The notes: a model not told the origin generated them from the sequence alone. Counted from the first letter of the stretch, positions 1 to 6,843 are shown. The stretch is DNA of 6,956 nucleotides from Cyanobacteria bacterium UBA11153 (GCA_003511885.1 DOIX01000049.1:7616-14571); one strand, 5' to 3'. Translations and numbers: made by a program.

Positions 1-132
1 AACTGTCCACTGCTATAACTTCCACAATAGGCGGTTAATCCTGTCAAAACGATGAGTCGATCTGAGGTAGGCTGTTCCACTCTAACTCCAAAAGCCGATT
101 GTTACCTTGCTGGAGATTGCCCGAGTTCTGTT

Positions 133-141
133 TGATATAGT
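133..141 (+). promoter_or_regulatory. Possible extended -10 promoter element
   Basis: TGATATAGT fits the extended -10 pattern TGnTATAAT with one mismatch. It lies 45 bases before the GTG start of the first glycosyltransferase. No convincing -35 box is present at 16-18 bases, and one is not always required with an extended -10. The rest of 1-185 shows no clear gene. The frame beginning at base 3 stays open only to the TAA at 36-38 and could be the tail of an upstream gene, but 11 codons cannot prove it. The genes could equally be transcribed from further upstream. Confidence 0.25.
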
Positions 142-185
142 GGAAGCAATGCAATCGTTCTGTTGTTATTATTGCTGATAAACTA

Positions 186-1346
186 GTGATCCAGAAAATT
201 TCCATCCTGGCTCCAGACTTGTCTGGAGGTGGCGGTACTAGAGCCTACCTCCTCGGACAGGTACTGCAACAGCTTAACTACGATGTTAAAGTCTGCGGTT
301 TTCTCTTTGGTCAAAGTCTTTATCCTCTCCCACCAGAGAATTTACCAGTCTGGTGGGTAGCAGGCGGTAACTATCCTGAATTCCTCAATTCAGCAAAAAA
401 TCTGCTTAAAGAAATTGATGGAGAAATTATCTATGCTATCAAACCAAGACCAACCAGTTTTGGTATTGCTTTATTTGAGAATTTACGCAGTCATAAGCCC
501 ATAATTTTAGATATTGACGATTGGGAGTTAAGTTGGTTTGGTGAAGGTAAATGGAGATATCGTCCGACAATTAACAATTTAGTGAAAGATTTACTTAAAT
601 CTGATGGTCAATTAAGATCTCCAGATCATTGGCTTTATTTACAGTGGATGGAGAAATTAATTAATAGGGCTAACGCAGTTACAGTAGATACTCAATTTCT
701 CAAACATCTTTTTGGTGGAACTTATCTACCAAATGGCAAAGATACGGATCTTTTTGACCCCTCATGCTTCAATCCTGAAGCTAGCCGCGCTAAATATGGT
801 TTGTCAGAATATAGAGTCTTGATGTTTCCGGGGACAGCACGCCCTCATAAAGGGATTGAGGATGTTTTATTCGCTCTGGATCGATTAAATCAACCAGATT
901 TGAGGCTAGTTTTGGTAGGGGGTAGAGAAATTGGTGATGGTTATATCGAAAAATTAATGGATATCGGCAAACGCTGGATTGTGAAATTGCCCTCAACTCC
1001 GATAGATAAAATGCCGGAAATTGTCTCAGCAGCTCATATCGTGGTTGTTCCTCAAAGAGATAAGATTACAGCTCAGGCTCAGTTTCCAATTAAACTGACA
1101 GATGGAATGGCGATGGCCAAACCGATTATATCGACTCGCGTTGGTGATATTCCTGAAATTTTGGCAGATACGGGCTATCTAGTAGCTCCAAGTTGTCCAG
1201 AACAAATTGCTGAAACAATTAAGGGAATATTCGATAATTTCGCCGCAGCAACCACAAGGGGTATGAAAGCCAGAGAAAGGTGTATCGATCGTTATAGTAT
1301 CAGTACCATGTCGGGAATATTATCCAAGGTAATATCAGATTTATGA
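186..1346 (+). CDS. Glycosyltransferase, GT-B fold, family 4-like
   Basis: This 386-residue protein is probably a cytoplasmic or membrane-associated sugar transferase that moves a sugar from an activated nucleotide donor onto a growing surface glycan. The N-terminal Rossmann half opens with a first strand at residues 4-9 and the glycine-rich loop SGGGGTR (13-19). The C-terminal half has PGTARPHKG (215-223), where R219 and K222 sit where GT4 enzymes bind the donor phosphates, followed by the LVLVGG strand. KLTDGMAMAKP (303-313) corresponds to the usual 'EAMA-G-P' donor-site segment, with D306 where Glu is commonest. The start is GTG at 186. No clear Shine-Dalgarno precedes it, but the frame upstream has no other start before the TAG at 138-140, and the first beta strand begins right after it. 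The length is normal for the family. It is the first gene of the polysaccharide cluster. The sugar donor and acceptor cannot be told from the sequence. Confidence 0.9.
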   Translation: MIQKISILAPDLSGGGGTRAYLLGQVLQQLNYDVKVCGFLFGQSLYPLPPENLPVWWVAGGNYPEFLNSAKNLLKEIDGEIIYAIKPRPTSFGIALFENLRSHKPIILDIDDWELSWFGEGKWRYRPTINNLVKDLLKSDGQLRSPDHWLYLQWMEKLINRANAVTVDTQFLKHLFGGTYLPNGKDTDLFDPSCFNPEASRAKYGLSEYRVLMFPGTARPHKGIEDVLFALDRLNQPDLRLVLVGGREIGDGYIEKLMDIGKRWIVKLPSTPIDKMPEIVSAAHIVVVPQRDKITAQAQFPIKLTDGMAMAKPIISTRVGDIPEILADTGYLVAPSCPEQIAETIKGIFDNFAAATTRGMKARERCIDRYSISTMSGILSKVISDL

Positions 1347-1444
1347 AAATCGAACTAAATATAAAAAATATTAAGGATATGGAAACTTTAGGAAAAAGAA
1401 AAATCGAAAAATATCAAAAAGATCGAGAAGTAATTATTATCTAA
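1343..1444 (+). CDS. Possible 33-residue ORF overlapping the glycosyltransferase stop
   Basis: An ATG at 1343 overlaps the TGA of the preceding gene as ATGA, the arrangement often used for translational coupling, and the frame runs to a TAA at 1442-1444. The peptide begins MKIELNIKNIK and is rich in Lys, Glu and Ile, with no recognisable domain, signal peptide or membrane segment. A weak AAGG lies at 1326-1329. The DNA is clearly more AT-rich than the flanking genes, so the codon content may simply reflect spacer composition. It could be a real small protein, the remnant of a lost gene, or chance. It is listed because of the exact coupling overlap, with no function assigned. Confidence 0.22.
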   Translation: MKIELNIKNIKDMETLGKRKIEKYQKDREVIII

Positions 1445-1484
1445 TCTAAATTTATCGATTTAATCCATAAAGAATTAGCATATT

Positions 1485-3491
1485 ATGTCTTCAAAGTTAT
1501 TATTCAAATTGGCTGCTCGATACCCAGGCTGGGGATTGCTCACAATCATCCTGGGACTTTGGGGTGGTGTATTTAATGGTGTTGGTACGGCTTTAATTGC
1601 ACCCATCATCTTAAATATTTTGGGGATAGAGTTCGATTTACAAGGTGGACCGCCGATTATGAAGGCGATTATGTCTCCCTTTAACAGCCTAGAGGGAAAT
1701 TATCGTCTGGCAGCAATGGCAGGAGCAATTATTGGTTTAATTGTCTTAAAAAATGTTTCCAACTATATCAGTACTTTAGTAGGAAGTGGTTTAAAACGGA
1801 GGATTACAGCAGATTTACGTGAAGAAGGATTGCGGGTGCTGCTAGATGTAGATTATGATTTTTACACCCAGATGAAAGTAGGGGATCTTATTAACCGTAT
1901 TGGTGGGGAAATTGGTCGTGCGGCTGGAGAAATTAATACAGTCTTGGGCATGGTAATTACCGTAATCAATGCCTTCGTATTTCTAATTATGTTAATCGCT
2001 CTTTCCTGGGAATTAACACTAGCTTCGACAGTTTTATTAGCCCTAGTTGCCGTAGTAAACCAATACTGGATTGTCCGAGCCAAAGATTTTGGAAAACGAG
2101 TATCCCAACTATCGAAACTTTATTCTGTAGGTATATTAGAAATGCTACAGGGAATTAGATTAGTTAAGGCGACTGGGAACGAGGATCGAGAATATAAACG
2201 AATTGAGGGTTTAATTCGCGATCGCGAATTTGCTGATTTCCAATCTCAGGCTAATTCAGCGGCAATTGGGCCAGTAGGGGAAGTGACTGGTATGGTGGGG
2301 TTAATGGCGATTGTTTTTCTCGGTAGAATGTTTTTTAATGAAAAGATTGAGGCTCTCTCGGCAGTACTATTGAGTTTTTTAATCTTGCTCCAACGGCTAT
2401 TACCGCTAATTTCTCAGTTAAACAGAGCGCGGACTTCTTTGGCTAATAATGCTGCCAGTGCAGATATTGCTAAGGACTTCTTGCGTCGGGATAATAAGCC
2501 TTTTATGAAGAATGGTTCTATTACTTATCAACATTTACAACAAGGAATTCATTTTAATCGCATATCTTTTGCCTATCCCAATCAGTCTCATAAATTAGTA
2601 CTCGATAATATCGATCTATATGTGCCAAAAGGTACAACTCTAGCCTTAGTGGGAGCATCAGGTGCAGGAAAATCAACATTAGCAGATCTTTTACCAAGGT
2701 TTTATGATGTTAATAGTGGCTCGATTACCATAGATGGAAGGGATATCAGAGAATTCAATATTAAAAGCCTCCGCAAGGAAATGGGAATTGTCAGTCAGGA
2801 TACGTTTCTATTTAATAATTCTGTTTCTTACAATTTAGCTTATGCTAGACCAGAAGCGACTCATGAAGAAATTGTCGAAGCCGCGAAACGAGCGAATGCC
2901 CTGGAATTTATTGAGCGATTGCCAGAGGGATTCGATACCATGATAGGCGATCGCGGTGTTTTGTTGTCTGGGGGACAGCGGCAACGTCTTGCGATCGCGC
3001 GCGCTCTCGTCCAAGATCCTGATATCCTCATTTTAGATGAAGCTACCAGTGCTTTGGATACCGTTTCGGAACGTTTAGTCCAAGAAGCGATTGAAGAATT
3101 AAGTCGAGAAAGAACCACTATTGTCATTGCTCACCGCCTTTCCACAGTCCAAAAAGCCCATCAAATTGCTGTCCTCGATGGAGGTTGCGTTGTGGAAGTC
3201 GGGAAACATGAAGAACTATTAAGAAAAGGTGGTTATTATGCCCGTCTCTACCGTATGCAATTTGCCCAACAACCTGAAGGTATCCCCACTCGGGATGAAA
3301 CTTTAATTAAGGCTTCTCATGAAGTTCGCACCAAACTCAACTCAATGATTGGTTCCATTCGATTACTAGCTGATGAGTTAGTAGATTCACCTGAAGAACA
3401 AACTGAATTATTAGAAGAATCGTACAGTTCAGCAATTACCATTCTTAATACTATAGAATTGTTTGAAAACAGTGCCAAAATGGTTAGGTAA
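1485..3491 (+). CDS. MsbA/HepA-type ABC exporter with C-terminal HisKA-like hairpin
   Basis: This 668-residue inner-membrane half-transporter, presumably a homodimer, fuses a transmembrane domain to an ATPase. The membrane domain (about residues 1-330) has hydrophobic segments near 15-45, 70-95, 153-200 and 260-310, consistent with six helices. The nucleotide-binding domain is complete: A-loop Tyr364, Walker A GASGAGKST (390-398, Lys396), Q-loop Gln438, signature LSGGQ (494-498), Walker B ILILDE (514-519, Glu519 as catalytic base), D-loop SALD and H-loop His550. The family exports lipids, lipid-linked sugars or peptides. Beside glycosyltransferases and a pyruvyltransferase, export of a glycan or glycolipid, as inferred for HepA-like cyanobacterial transporters, is the best guess. 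Residues 609-668 are extra and resemble the HisKA dimerisation/phospho-acceptor hairpin: SHEVRTKLN with His612, a helix, a turn near DSPEEQ, then a second helix ending ENSAKM. No kinase ATPase domain follows. The ATG start is chosen because the first membrane segment follows it directly. The Shine-Dalgarno is weak. Confidence 0.93.
   Translation: MSSKLLFKLAARYPGWGLLTIILGLWGGVFNGVGTALIAPIILNILGIEFDLQGGPPIMKAIMSPFNSLEGNYRLAAMAGAIIGLIVLKNVSNYISTLVGSGLKRRITADLREEGLRVLLDVDYDFYTQMKVGDLINRIGGEIGRAAGEINTVLGMVITVINAFVFLIMLIALSWELTLASTVLLALVAVVNQYWIVRAKDFGKRVSQLSKLYSVGILEMLQGIRLVKATGNEDREYKRIEGLIRDREFADFQSQANSAAIGPVGEVTGMVGLMAIVFLGRMFFNEKIEALSAVLLSFLILLQRLLPLISQLNRARTSLANNAASADIAKDFLRRDNKPFMKNGSITYQHLQQGIHFNRISFAYPNQSHKLVLDNIDLYVPKGTTLALVGASGAGKSTLADLLPRFYDVNSGSITIDGRDIREFNIKSLRKEMGIVSQDTFLFNNSVSYNLAYARPEATHEEIVEAAKRANALEFIERLPEGFDTMIGDRGVLLSGGQRQRLAIARALVQDPDILILDEATSALDTVSERLVQEAIEELSRERTTIVIAHRLSTVQKAHQIAVLDGGCVVEVGKHEELLRKGGYYARLYRMQFAQQPEGIPTRDETLIKASHEVRTKLNSMIGSIRLLADELVDSPEEQTELLEESYSSAITILNTIELFENSAKMVR
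2213..2230. repeat. HIP1 octamer within an 18-bp palindrome
   Basis: AATTCGCGATCGCGAATT is a perfect palindrome centred on the cyanobacterial HIP1 octamer GCGATCGC (2218-2225), inside the membrane-domain coding region of the ABC gene. Further exact HIP1 copies lie at 2947-2954 and 2991-2998 in the same gene, at 5850-5857 in the rplU promoter spacer and at 6174-6181 in rplU. The octamer is strongly over-represented in many cyanobacterial genomes and here serves mainly as a marker of the host group. Confidence 0.9.
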
Positions 3492-3536
3492 TCAAAAGGA
3501 ATCCCATCAGGGTTGAAATATAGGGGTTAATGACTA

Positions 3537-4754
3537 ATGGACAAACACTATATTTTATTTAGCAGAAATATTTCATTGAAACCGGGAAACGCCCACGAGA
3601 TTCATGACGTAATCTGTGCCAATGCCGCAGCCAACTTAGGATATTCCTCCGTTTTAGTTTATCCCGATCCAGATAACACAGCTTGGAATCCAGTTAAGTT
3701 GTTATCGCCATTTACTCCCAGACAACCAGATTCCAAGTTTCAGAAATTTTATAACTCTCAAGAAAAGCTGAAAGTTGCTCCATTACCTAAACCATGGCCT
3801 ATCGATAGATTCAAAGGTAAAATAAGTGGCAAGTTGAGCAATTTCAATACGATTTTATCAAAATATTATTTTCCTTTTCATATTCTCCATCATACAAAAA
3901 TAGTACATACACGAGATTGGAACTTTGTTAAAACAGTAATTAAACATAAAGTTCCCGTGATTTATGAGCGACACTACTATCAGGAAAAACCATTTGAACC
4001 AGAAATTGTCAGCAGTCCTTTCTTTCAAATTGCTGTAACCCAGTCAGAAATTATCAGACAAAGCCTGATCCAATACGGAATGCCCCCAGAAAAAGTAGTA
4101 TGGCTAGATAATGGTTTCGAGCAATTGTTTTTAATGAGACAGCCTCAAGAAGCAGAGGCATGGCGTAAAGAACTTCTGACAGATGGACAGAAACAGCTCG
4201 TTATTTATTCCGGATCTTTACATGGTTTTAAAGGCATTCATATTTTAATTGATGCAGCTAAAGAATTGCCAGAAATTCAGTTTGCTTTAACAGGTGGTAC
4301 AGAATCCCAACTACAGGAGTATCAGGAAATTATCAGGACTAACAATATCCATAATGTTACGTTTTTAGGTTGGATACTGCCTAAAGATAGATTAATCAGC
4401 CTATTGCAAGCGGCTGATGTGTTAGTCCATCCACACTGTTCGGGAAATGCAGCAGATTTCACAAATCCCGTTAAGTTTTTTCAGTATATGGCTTCTGGCA
4501 CGCCCATGGTAGCCACCGAGATTGGACCATTGATGCGATTTAAGTCATCCCCAATAGTTGCCGCTTGGTGTCCGCCCGACAATCCTACTGAGTTAGCTCA
4601 GTCTATTGAGTATACTCTCAACACTTACCCTAGGAAAATAGAAGGATATGGAGAAAGTATAAAATTTGCCCGTCAGTTTTCTTGGGAAAATCGAACTGAG
4701 AAAATTCTCAGTTATGTCCAAGAGTCTATGCGTCCTAAACAAAGTACAAATTAA
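3537..4754 (+). CDS. Glycosyltransferase, GT-B fold, family 4-like
   Basis: This second sugar transferase of the cluster has 405 residues, normal for the family. The N-terminal half begins MDKHYILFSRN and carries a loop LKPGNAHEIHD that would face the acceptor. HTRDWNFVK and VIYERHYYQ in the middle are typical of the end of the first Rossmann domain. The C-terminal donor-binding half starts around VVWLDNGFE, followed by VIYSGSLHGFKG (222-233, Lys232), FALTGG, the VTFLGW strand and ADVLVHPHC. NPVKFFQYMASGTP is the donor-site segment. Its Gln316 replaces the Glu usually seen at the second acidic position of the E-x7-E motif, so family placement or activity may be atypical. The gene starts 45 bases after the ABC gene, and AGGGG at 3522-3526 provides a fair ribosome binding site. 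Same-strand close spacing suggests co-transcription. The transferred sugar is unknown. Confidence 0.88.
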   Translation: MDKHYILFSRNISLKPGNAHEIHDVICANAAANLGYSSVLVYPDPDNTAWNPVKLLSPFTPRQPDSKFQKFYNSQEKLKVAPLPKPWPIDRFKGKISGKLSNFNTILSKYYFPFHILHHTKIVHTRDWNFVKTVIKHKVPVIYERHYYQEKPFEPEIVSSPFFQIAVTQSEIIRQSLIQYGMPPEKVVWLDNGFEQLFLMRQPQEAEAWRKELLTDGQKQLVIYSGSLHGFKGIHILIDAAKELPEIQFALTGGTESQLQEYQEIIRTNNIHNVTFLGWILPKDRLISLLQAADVLVHPHCSGNAADFTNPVKFFQYMASGTPMVATEIGPLMRFKSSPIVAAWCPPDNPTELAQSIEYTLNTYPRKIEGYGESIKFARQFSWENRTEKILSYVQESMRPKQSTN

Positions 4755-4762
4755 AAAAATAA

Positions 4763-4777
4763 GATTATGGCATAATC
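4763..4777. repeat. Perfect 15-base inverted repeat before the pyruvyltransferase gene
   Basis: GATTATG-G-CATAATC has 7-bp perfect arms around a single central base, so as DNA it is a compact dyad rather than an RNA hairpin. It fills part of the 42-base gap between the second glycosyltransferase and the pyruvyltransferase gene and ends 19 bases before the ATG. It could be a dimeric regulator site, but no strong promoter boxes flank it and chance is possible in AT-rich spacer. Confidence 0.3.
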
Positions 4778-4796
4778 GTGTACGGAAAAGCAGGTC

Positions 4797-5705
4797 ATGA
4801 AACTTTATTATTGCAAGTATCCAGTAGGAAGACAAAATTTTGGTGATAACCTCAATCTTTGGCTTTGGGACAAACTCATTCCAGGTATTCTTGATGATGA
4901 TGAGAGTACCGCATTTGTAGGCTTGGGTACTTTGATCAATGATTCTTTACCTAGACGTACATCAAGAGCTAGGAAGAGAGTAATATTTAGTACAGGGGCT
5001 GGTTATGAAAAAGGAATGCCAGAGATAGATTCTTCCTACAAAATTTACTGCCTTCGCGGTCCTTTGTCAGCAGAAGTAATGGGTGTGGAAGCTCAATTAG
5101 CGGTAACTGATGGAGCAATACTTGTAAGACGGCTAATTCCTATAAACAAGCATAAGATATATAAATTTTCTTATATGCCTCACTATAATTTTGCTGGTGA
5201 AGGTTGGAAGTCGGTATGTCACCAATTAGGATTTGGATATGTGGATCCAAGCTCGTCAACAGAAGAAGTTTTATCGGCTATTAATAATACGGAAATATTA
5301 CTTAGCGAAGCTATGCACGGTGTTATAGTTGCTGATGCACTTCGCGTGCCTTGGATTCCGATTGTTACTCATCCTTCTATCCTATCTTTTAAATGGCAAG
5401 ACTGGTGTTTGTCTGTGGGGCTTGAATACCAACCAGTCACAATGAAACGCTTACATCAGCCCAAGGGAACATCCGGTGGCTGGGCAAAGCAAAGTGTTCC
5501 TCAAAACTTGGATATTTTCAAGCCAGCTAGATTATTTCGAGATTGGTTAAGGCAAAAATCGGCTGCTTTAGAAATGCTGCGTATTGCCAAAACTACACAA
5601 CCTAAACTAAGTAGCGATCTTAAAATAGAAAGAGTTACCATTGAACTAGAGGAAAGACTGCAACAATTTAAAAATGATGTAGAAGCAGGGTATTTTAGAT
5701 CCTAG
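4797..5705 (+). CDS. Polysaccharide pyruvyltransferase family protein
   Basis: This 302-residue cytoplasmic enzyme belongs to the polysaccharide pyruvyl transferase family (CsaB/WcaK type), whose members move pyruvate from phosphoenolpyruvate onto a sugar as a ketal, giving the glycan a negative charge. The family hallmarks are present in order: NFGDNLN (14-20) at the N-terminus, a glycine-rich FVGLGT segment, RGPLSAEVMG (87-96), the AVTDGA strand, and SEAMHGVIVADALRVPWIP (170-188) with His174 in the characteristic S-x-A-M-H-G loop. About 50 residues at the end (from RDWLRQKS) are charged, probably helical and not part of the conserved core. The ATG at 4797 has GGA (4784-4786) and a close AGG upstream. 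It is the last gene of the polysaccharide cluster, so pyruvylation is likely a modification of the glycan built by the two transferases. Some family members act on other acceptors, so the exact substrate is open. Confidence 0.9.
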   Translation: MKLYYCKYPVGRQNFGDNLNLWLWDKLIPGILDDDESTAFVGLGTLINDSLPRRTSRARKRVIFSTGAGYEKGMPEIDSSYKIYCLRGPLSAEVMGVEAQLAVTDGAILVRRLIPINKHKIYKFSYMPHYNFAGEGWKSVCHQLGFGYVDPSSSTEEVLSAINNTEILLSEAMHGVIVADALRVPWIPIVTHPSILSFKWQDWCLSVGLEYQPVTMKRLHQPKGTSGGWAKQSVPQNLDIFKPARLFRDWLRQKSAALEMLRIAKTTQPKLSSDLKIERVTIELEERLQQFKNDVEAGYFRS

Positions 5706-5719
5706 ATACTTAAGTCAAC

Positions 5720-5801
5720 TAAGCTGCTACGCATTTAATTTGTATATCCCCACACCCCTTTCGATAAATTTACTATCCAATTTAGATGCGCCGCAGCTTA
5801 T
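5720..5801. repeat. Palindromic intergenic element, left copy of the inverted repeat
   Basis: The ends of 5720-5800 are imperfect inverted repeats. TAAGCTGC (5720-5727) pairs with GCAGCTTA (5793-5800), and after two mismatches CGCATTTAA (5730-5738) pairs with the segment 5782-5790 with one G-U. The middle (about 5743-5776) is unpaired. The whole could fold as a long hairpin in DNA or RNA. Bases 5736-5801 recur exactly in inverted orientation at 6873-6938. The structure, the small size, the absence of coding capacity and the exact second copy point to a miniature, REP- or MITE-like element. It sits just after the pyruvyltransferase stop (5703-5705) and might also act as an mRNA 3' structure. 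Confidence 0.8.
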
Positions 5802-5834
5802 CTATTGCTCCTCTCACAAAAAGCCCACTATACC

Positions 5835-5864
5835 TTGACACACACCCACGCGATCGCAGATAAT
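5835..5864 (+). promoter_or_regulatory. Probable rplU-rpmA promoter
   Basis: TTGACA (5835-5840) is a perfect sigma-70-type -35 box. After 18 bases comes GATAAT (5859-5864), one mismatch from TATAAT. A start of transcription near 5871 would leave a leader of about 98 nt before rplU. The spacer contains an exact HIP1 octamer at 5850-5857. Placement between the cluster's end and the ribosomal genes supports an independent housekeeping promoter. Confidence 0.65.
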
Positions 5865-5894
5865 GGAAAATTGCGTGTATATTCCAGCTCGGAT

Positions 5895-5944
5895 CAGGTT
5901 CACATATACCAAAAGCAGCTCAAGTAATATGAGCTAGCTACCTG
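5895..5944 (+). promoter_or_regulatory. Possible structured rplU leader
   Basis: Within the leader, AGCTCA (5917-5922) can pair with TGAGCT (5930-5935) over a 7-base loop, and CAGGT (5895-5899) can pair with ACCTG (5940-5944) around it, giving two nested stems just before the ribosome binding site. Ribosomal protein operons are often autoregulated through such leaders, and L21 leaders are known in other bacteria. I cannot show that this one matches a described family. The stems are short and could be chance. Confidence 0.25.
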
Positions 5945-5968
5945 TACGGCTATCTATAAGGACAACCC

Positions 5969-6379
5969 ATGAGTTACGCAATTATTGAAACTGGCGGCAA
6001 ACAACTGCGCGTTGAACCAGGTCGATTTTACGACATCGAACTCCTTCATGTCGAACCTGAAGCACAAGTCACGATTGACAATGTATTGCTGCTTCAGCAC
6101 GATGGCGAGGTGACAATTGGTCAGCCTTTGGTATCAGGGGCAACCGTTGAAGGGACAGTGGTGCGACATTTTCGCGATCGCAAAGTCCTAGTCTACAAGA
6201 TGAAACCGAAGAAGAAAACTCGGAAGAAGCGGGGACATCGGCAGGAAATTACCCGTTTGATGATTGATTCGATTAGTATGAATGGTTCAGTAATAGTTGC
6301 TGCTCCTACAAAGTCAGAAGGTACACCCACTCCTGAATCTGAAGTATCAGCACCAGATCCGGAAACTGCTTCAGAATAA
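5969..6379 (+). CDS. rplU: 50S ribosomal protein L21 (bL21)
   Basis: L21 is a 23S rRNA-binding protein of the large ribosomal subunit. The sequence begins [18 protein letters not shown] with the family's GGKQ (9-12), continues through the beta-rich core, and has the very basic [16 protein letters not shown] segment (78-92) that contacts rRNA, followed by ITRLMIDSI. Residues 111-136 form a Pro/Glu/Thr/Ser-rich acidic tail beyond the usual core of about 103 residues. Tails of this kind are common in cyanobacterial and plastid L21. The ATG has AAGGA at 5958-5962 with 6-base spacing. It is followed 35 bases later by rpmA, the normal bacterial order, and is probably read from the promoter at 5835-5864. 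Confidence 0.97.
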   Translation: MSYAIIETGGKQLRVEPGRFYDIELLHVEPEAQVTIDNVLLLQHDGEVTIGQPLVSGATVEGTVVRHFRDRKVLVYKMKPKKKTRKKRGHRQEITRLMIDSISMNGSVIVAAPTKSEGTPTPESEVSAPDPETASE

Positions 6380-6414
6380 GATTAGGAATTAACCAAGGAG
6401 ATTAGAAGAAAACT

Positions 6415-6702
6415 ATGGCTCATAAGAAAGGTACAGGTAGTACCCGTAATGGTCGCGACTCAAATGCTCAACGCCTTGGTGTGAAACGCTTTGGTGGTGA
6501 AGTTGTCAAATCTGGCAATATCCTTGTGCGTCAGCGTGGCACTAAGTTTCACCCTGGTAACAATGTCGGTTTGGGCAAAGACTATACGCTGTTTGCCCTG
6601 ATTGATGGCATTGTTACTTTTGAAAGAAAGGGTAAAAATCGCAAGAAAGTAAGCGTTTATCCTGCCCCAACTGAATCGACACCGATTCTGGCTGAGGCTT
6701 AA
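6415..6702 (+). CDS. rpmA: 50S ribosomal protein L27 (bL27)
   Basis: L27 is a large-subunit protein whose N-terminal arm reaches the peptidyl transferase centre. The 95-residue product starts [20 protein letters not shown], the hallmark bL27 N-terminus, with no cleavable leader of the Firmicutes type, and continues LGVKRFGGE and [20 protein letters not shown]. The last 12 or so residues (after SVYPAP) are a short variable extension. AAGGAG at 6395-6400 lies 14 bases before the ATG, a rather long spacing, but the start is fixed by the conserved MAHKK. It is co-transcribed with rplU and ends about 95 bases before a strong terminator. Confidence 0.98.
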   Translation: MAHKKGTGSTRNGRDSNAQRLGVKRFGGEVVKSGNILVRQRGTKFHPGNNVGLGKDYTLFALIDGIVTFERKGKNRKKVSVYPAPTESTPILAEA

Positions 6703-6797
6703 ATCCTTTTCTCATCGAAAGTTGGCACTTGACTAGCAGGTTCCCATATCTGTGGATTTGTTAAGATTTATTTCGCCAATTAGATTGAAATTTGCTC

Positions 6798-6838
6798 AAA
6801 AAAAGAAAGACACCAACTAATGGTGTCTTTCTTTTTTT
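6798..6838. terminator. Intrinsic terminator, possibly bidirectional
   Basis: AAAAAAAGAAAGACACCA (6798-6815) and its exact reverse complement (6821-6838) form an 18-bp perfect stem with a 5-base loop ACTAA. The GC-containing core is GACACC/GGTGTC, and the outer stem is an A-tract facing a T-tract. On the plus strand it ends with seven Ts after rpmA, and on the minus strand it has an equivalent U run, so it could stop a convergent gene entering from the right as well. Confidence 0.9.
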
Positions 6839-6843
6839 ACCTG

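Noticed and set aside
3..38. C-terminal end of an upstream gene in frame with the TAA at 36-38
   Set aside because: Eleven codons with no recognisable motif are too few, and other frames also end nearby.
2213..2230. 18-bp perfect palindrome as an operator
   Set aside because: It lies inside coding sequence and is explained by the HIP1 octamer with matching flanks.
2861..3127. Reverse-strand open frame of 88 codons inside the ABC ATPase gene
   Set aside because: It is antisense to the conserved Walker/signature region and its product resembles no known protein. It is a coding shadow, as are the reverse-strand frames at 790-996, 1862-2083 and 4593-4835.
3492..3536. Remnant of a histidine kinase catalytic domain after the ABC gene's HisKA-like tail
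   Set aside because: The 45-base gap has no catalytic-domain motif and the next gene is an intact glycosyltransferase, so the tail does not look like a truncated full kinase here.
6729..6767. TTGACT with downstream TAAGAT as a promoter after rpmA
   Set aside because: The spacing is about 27 bases, no good -10 box lies at 16-18 bases, and a strong terminator follows immediately.
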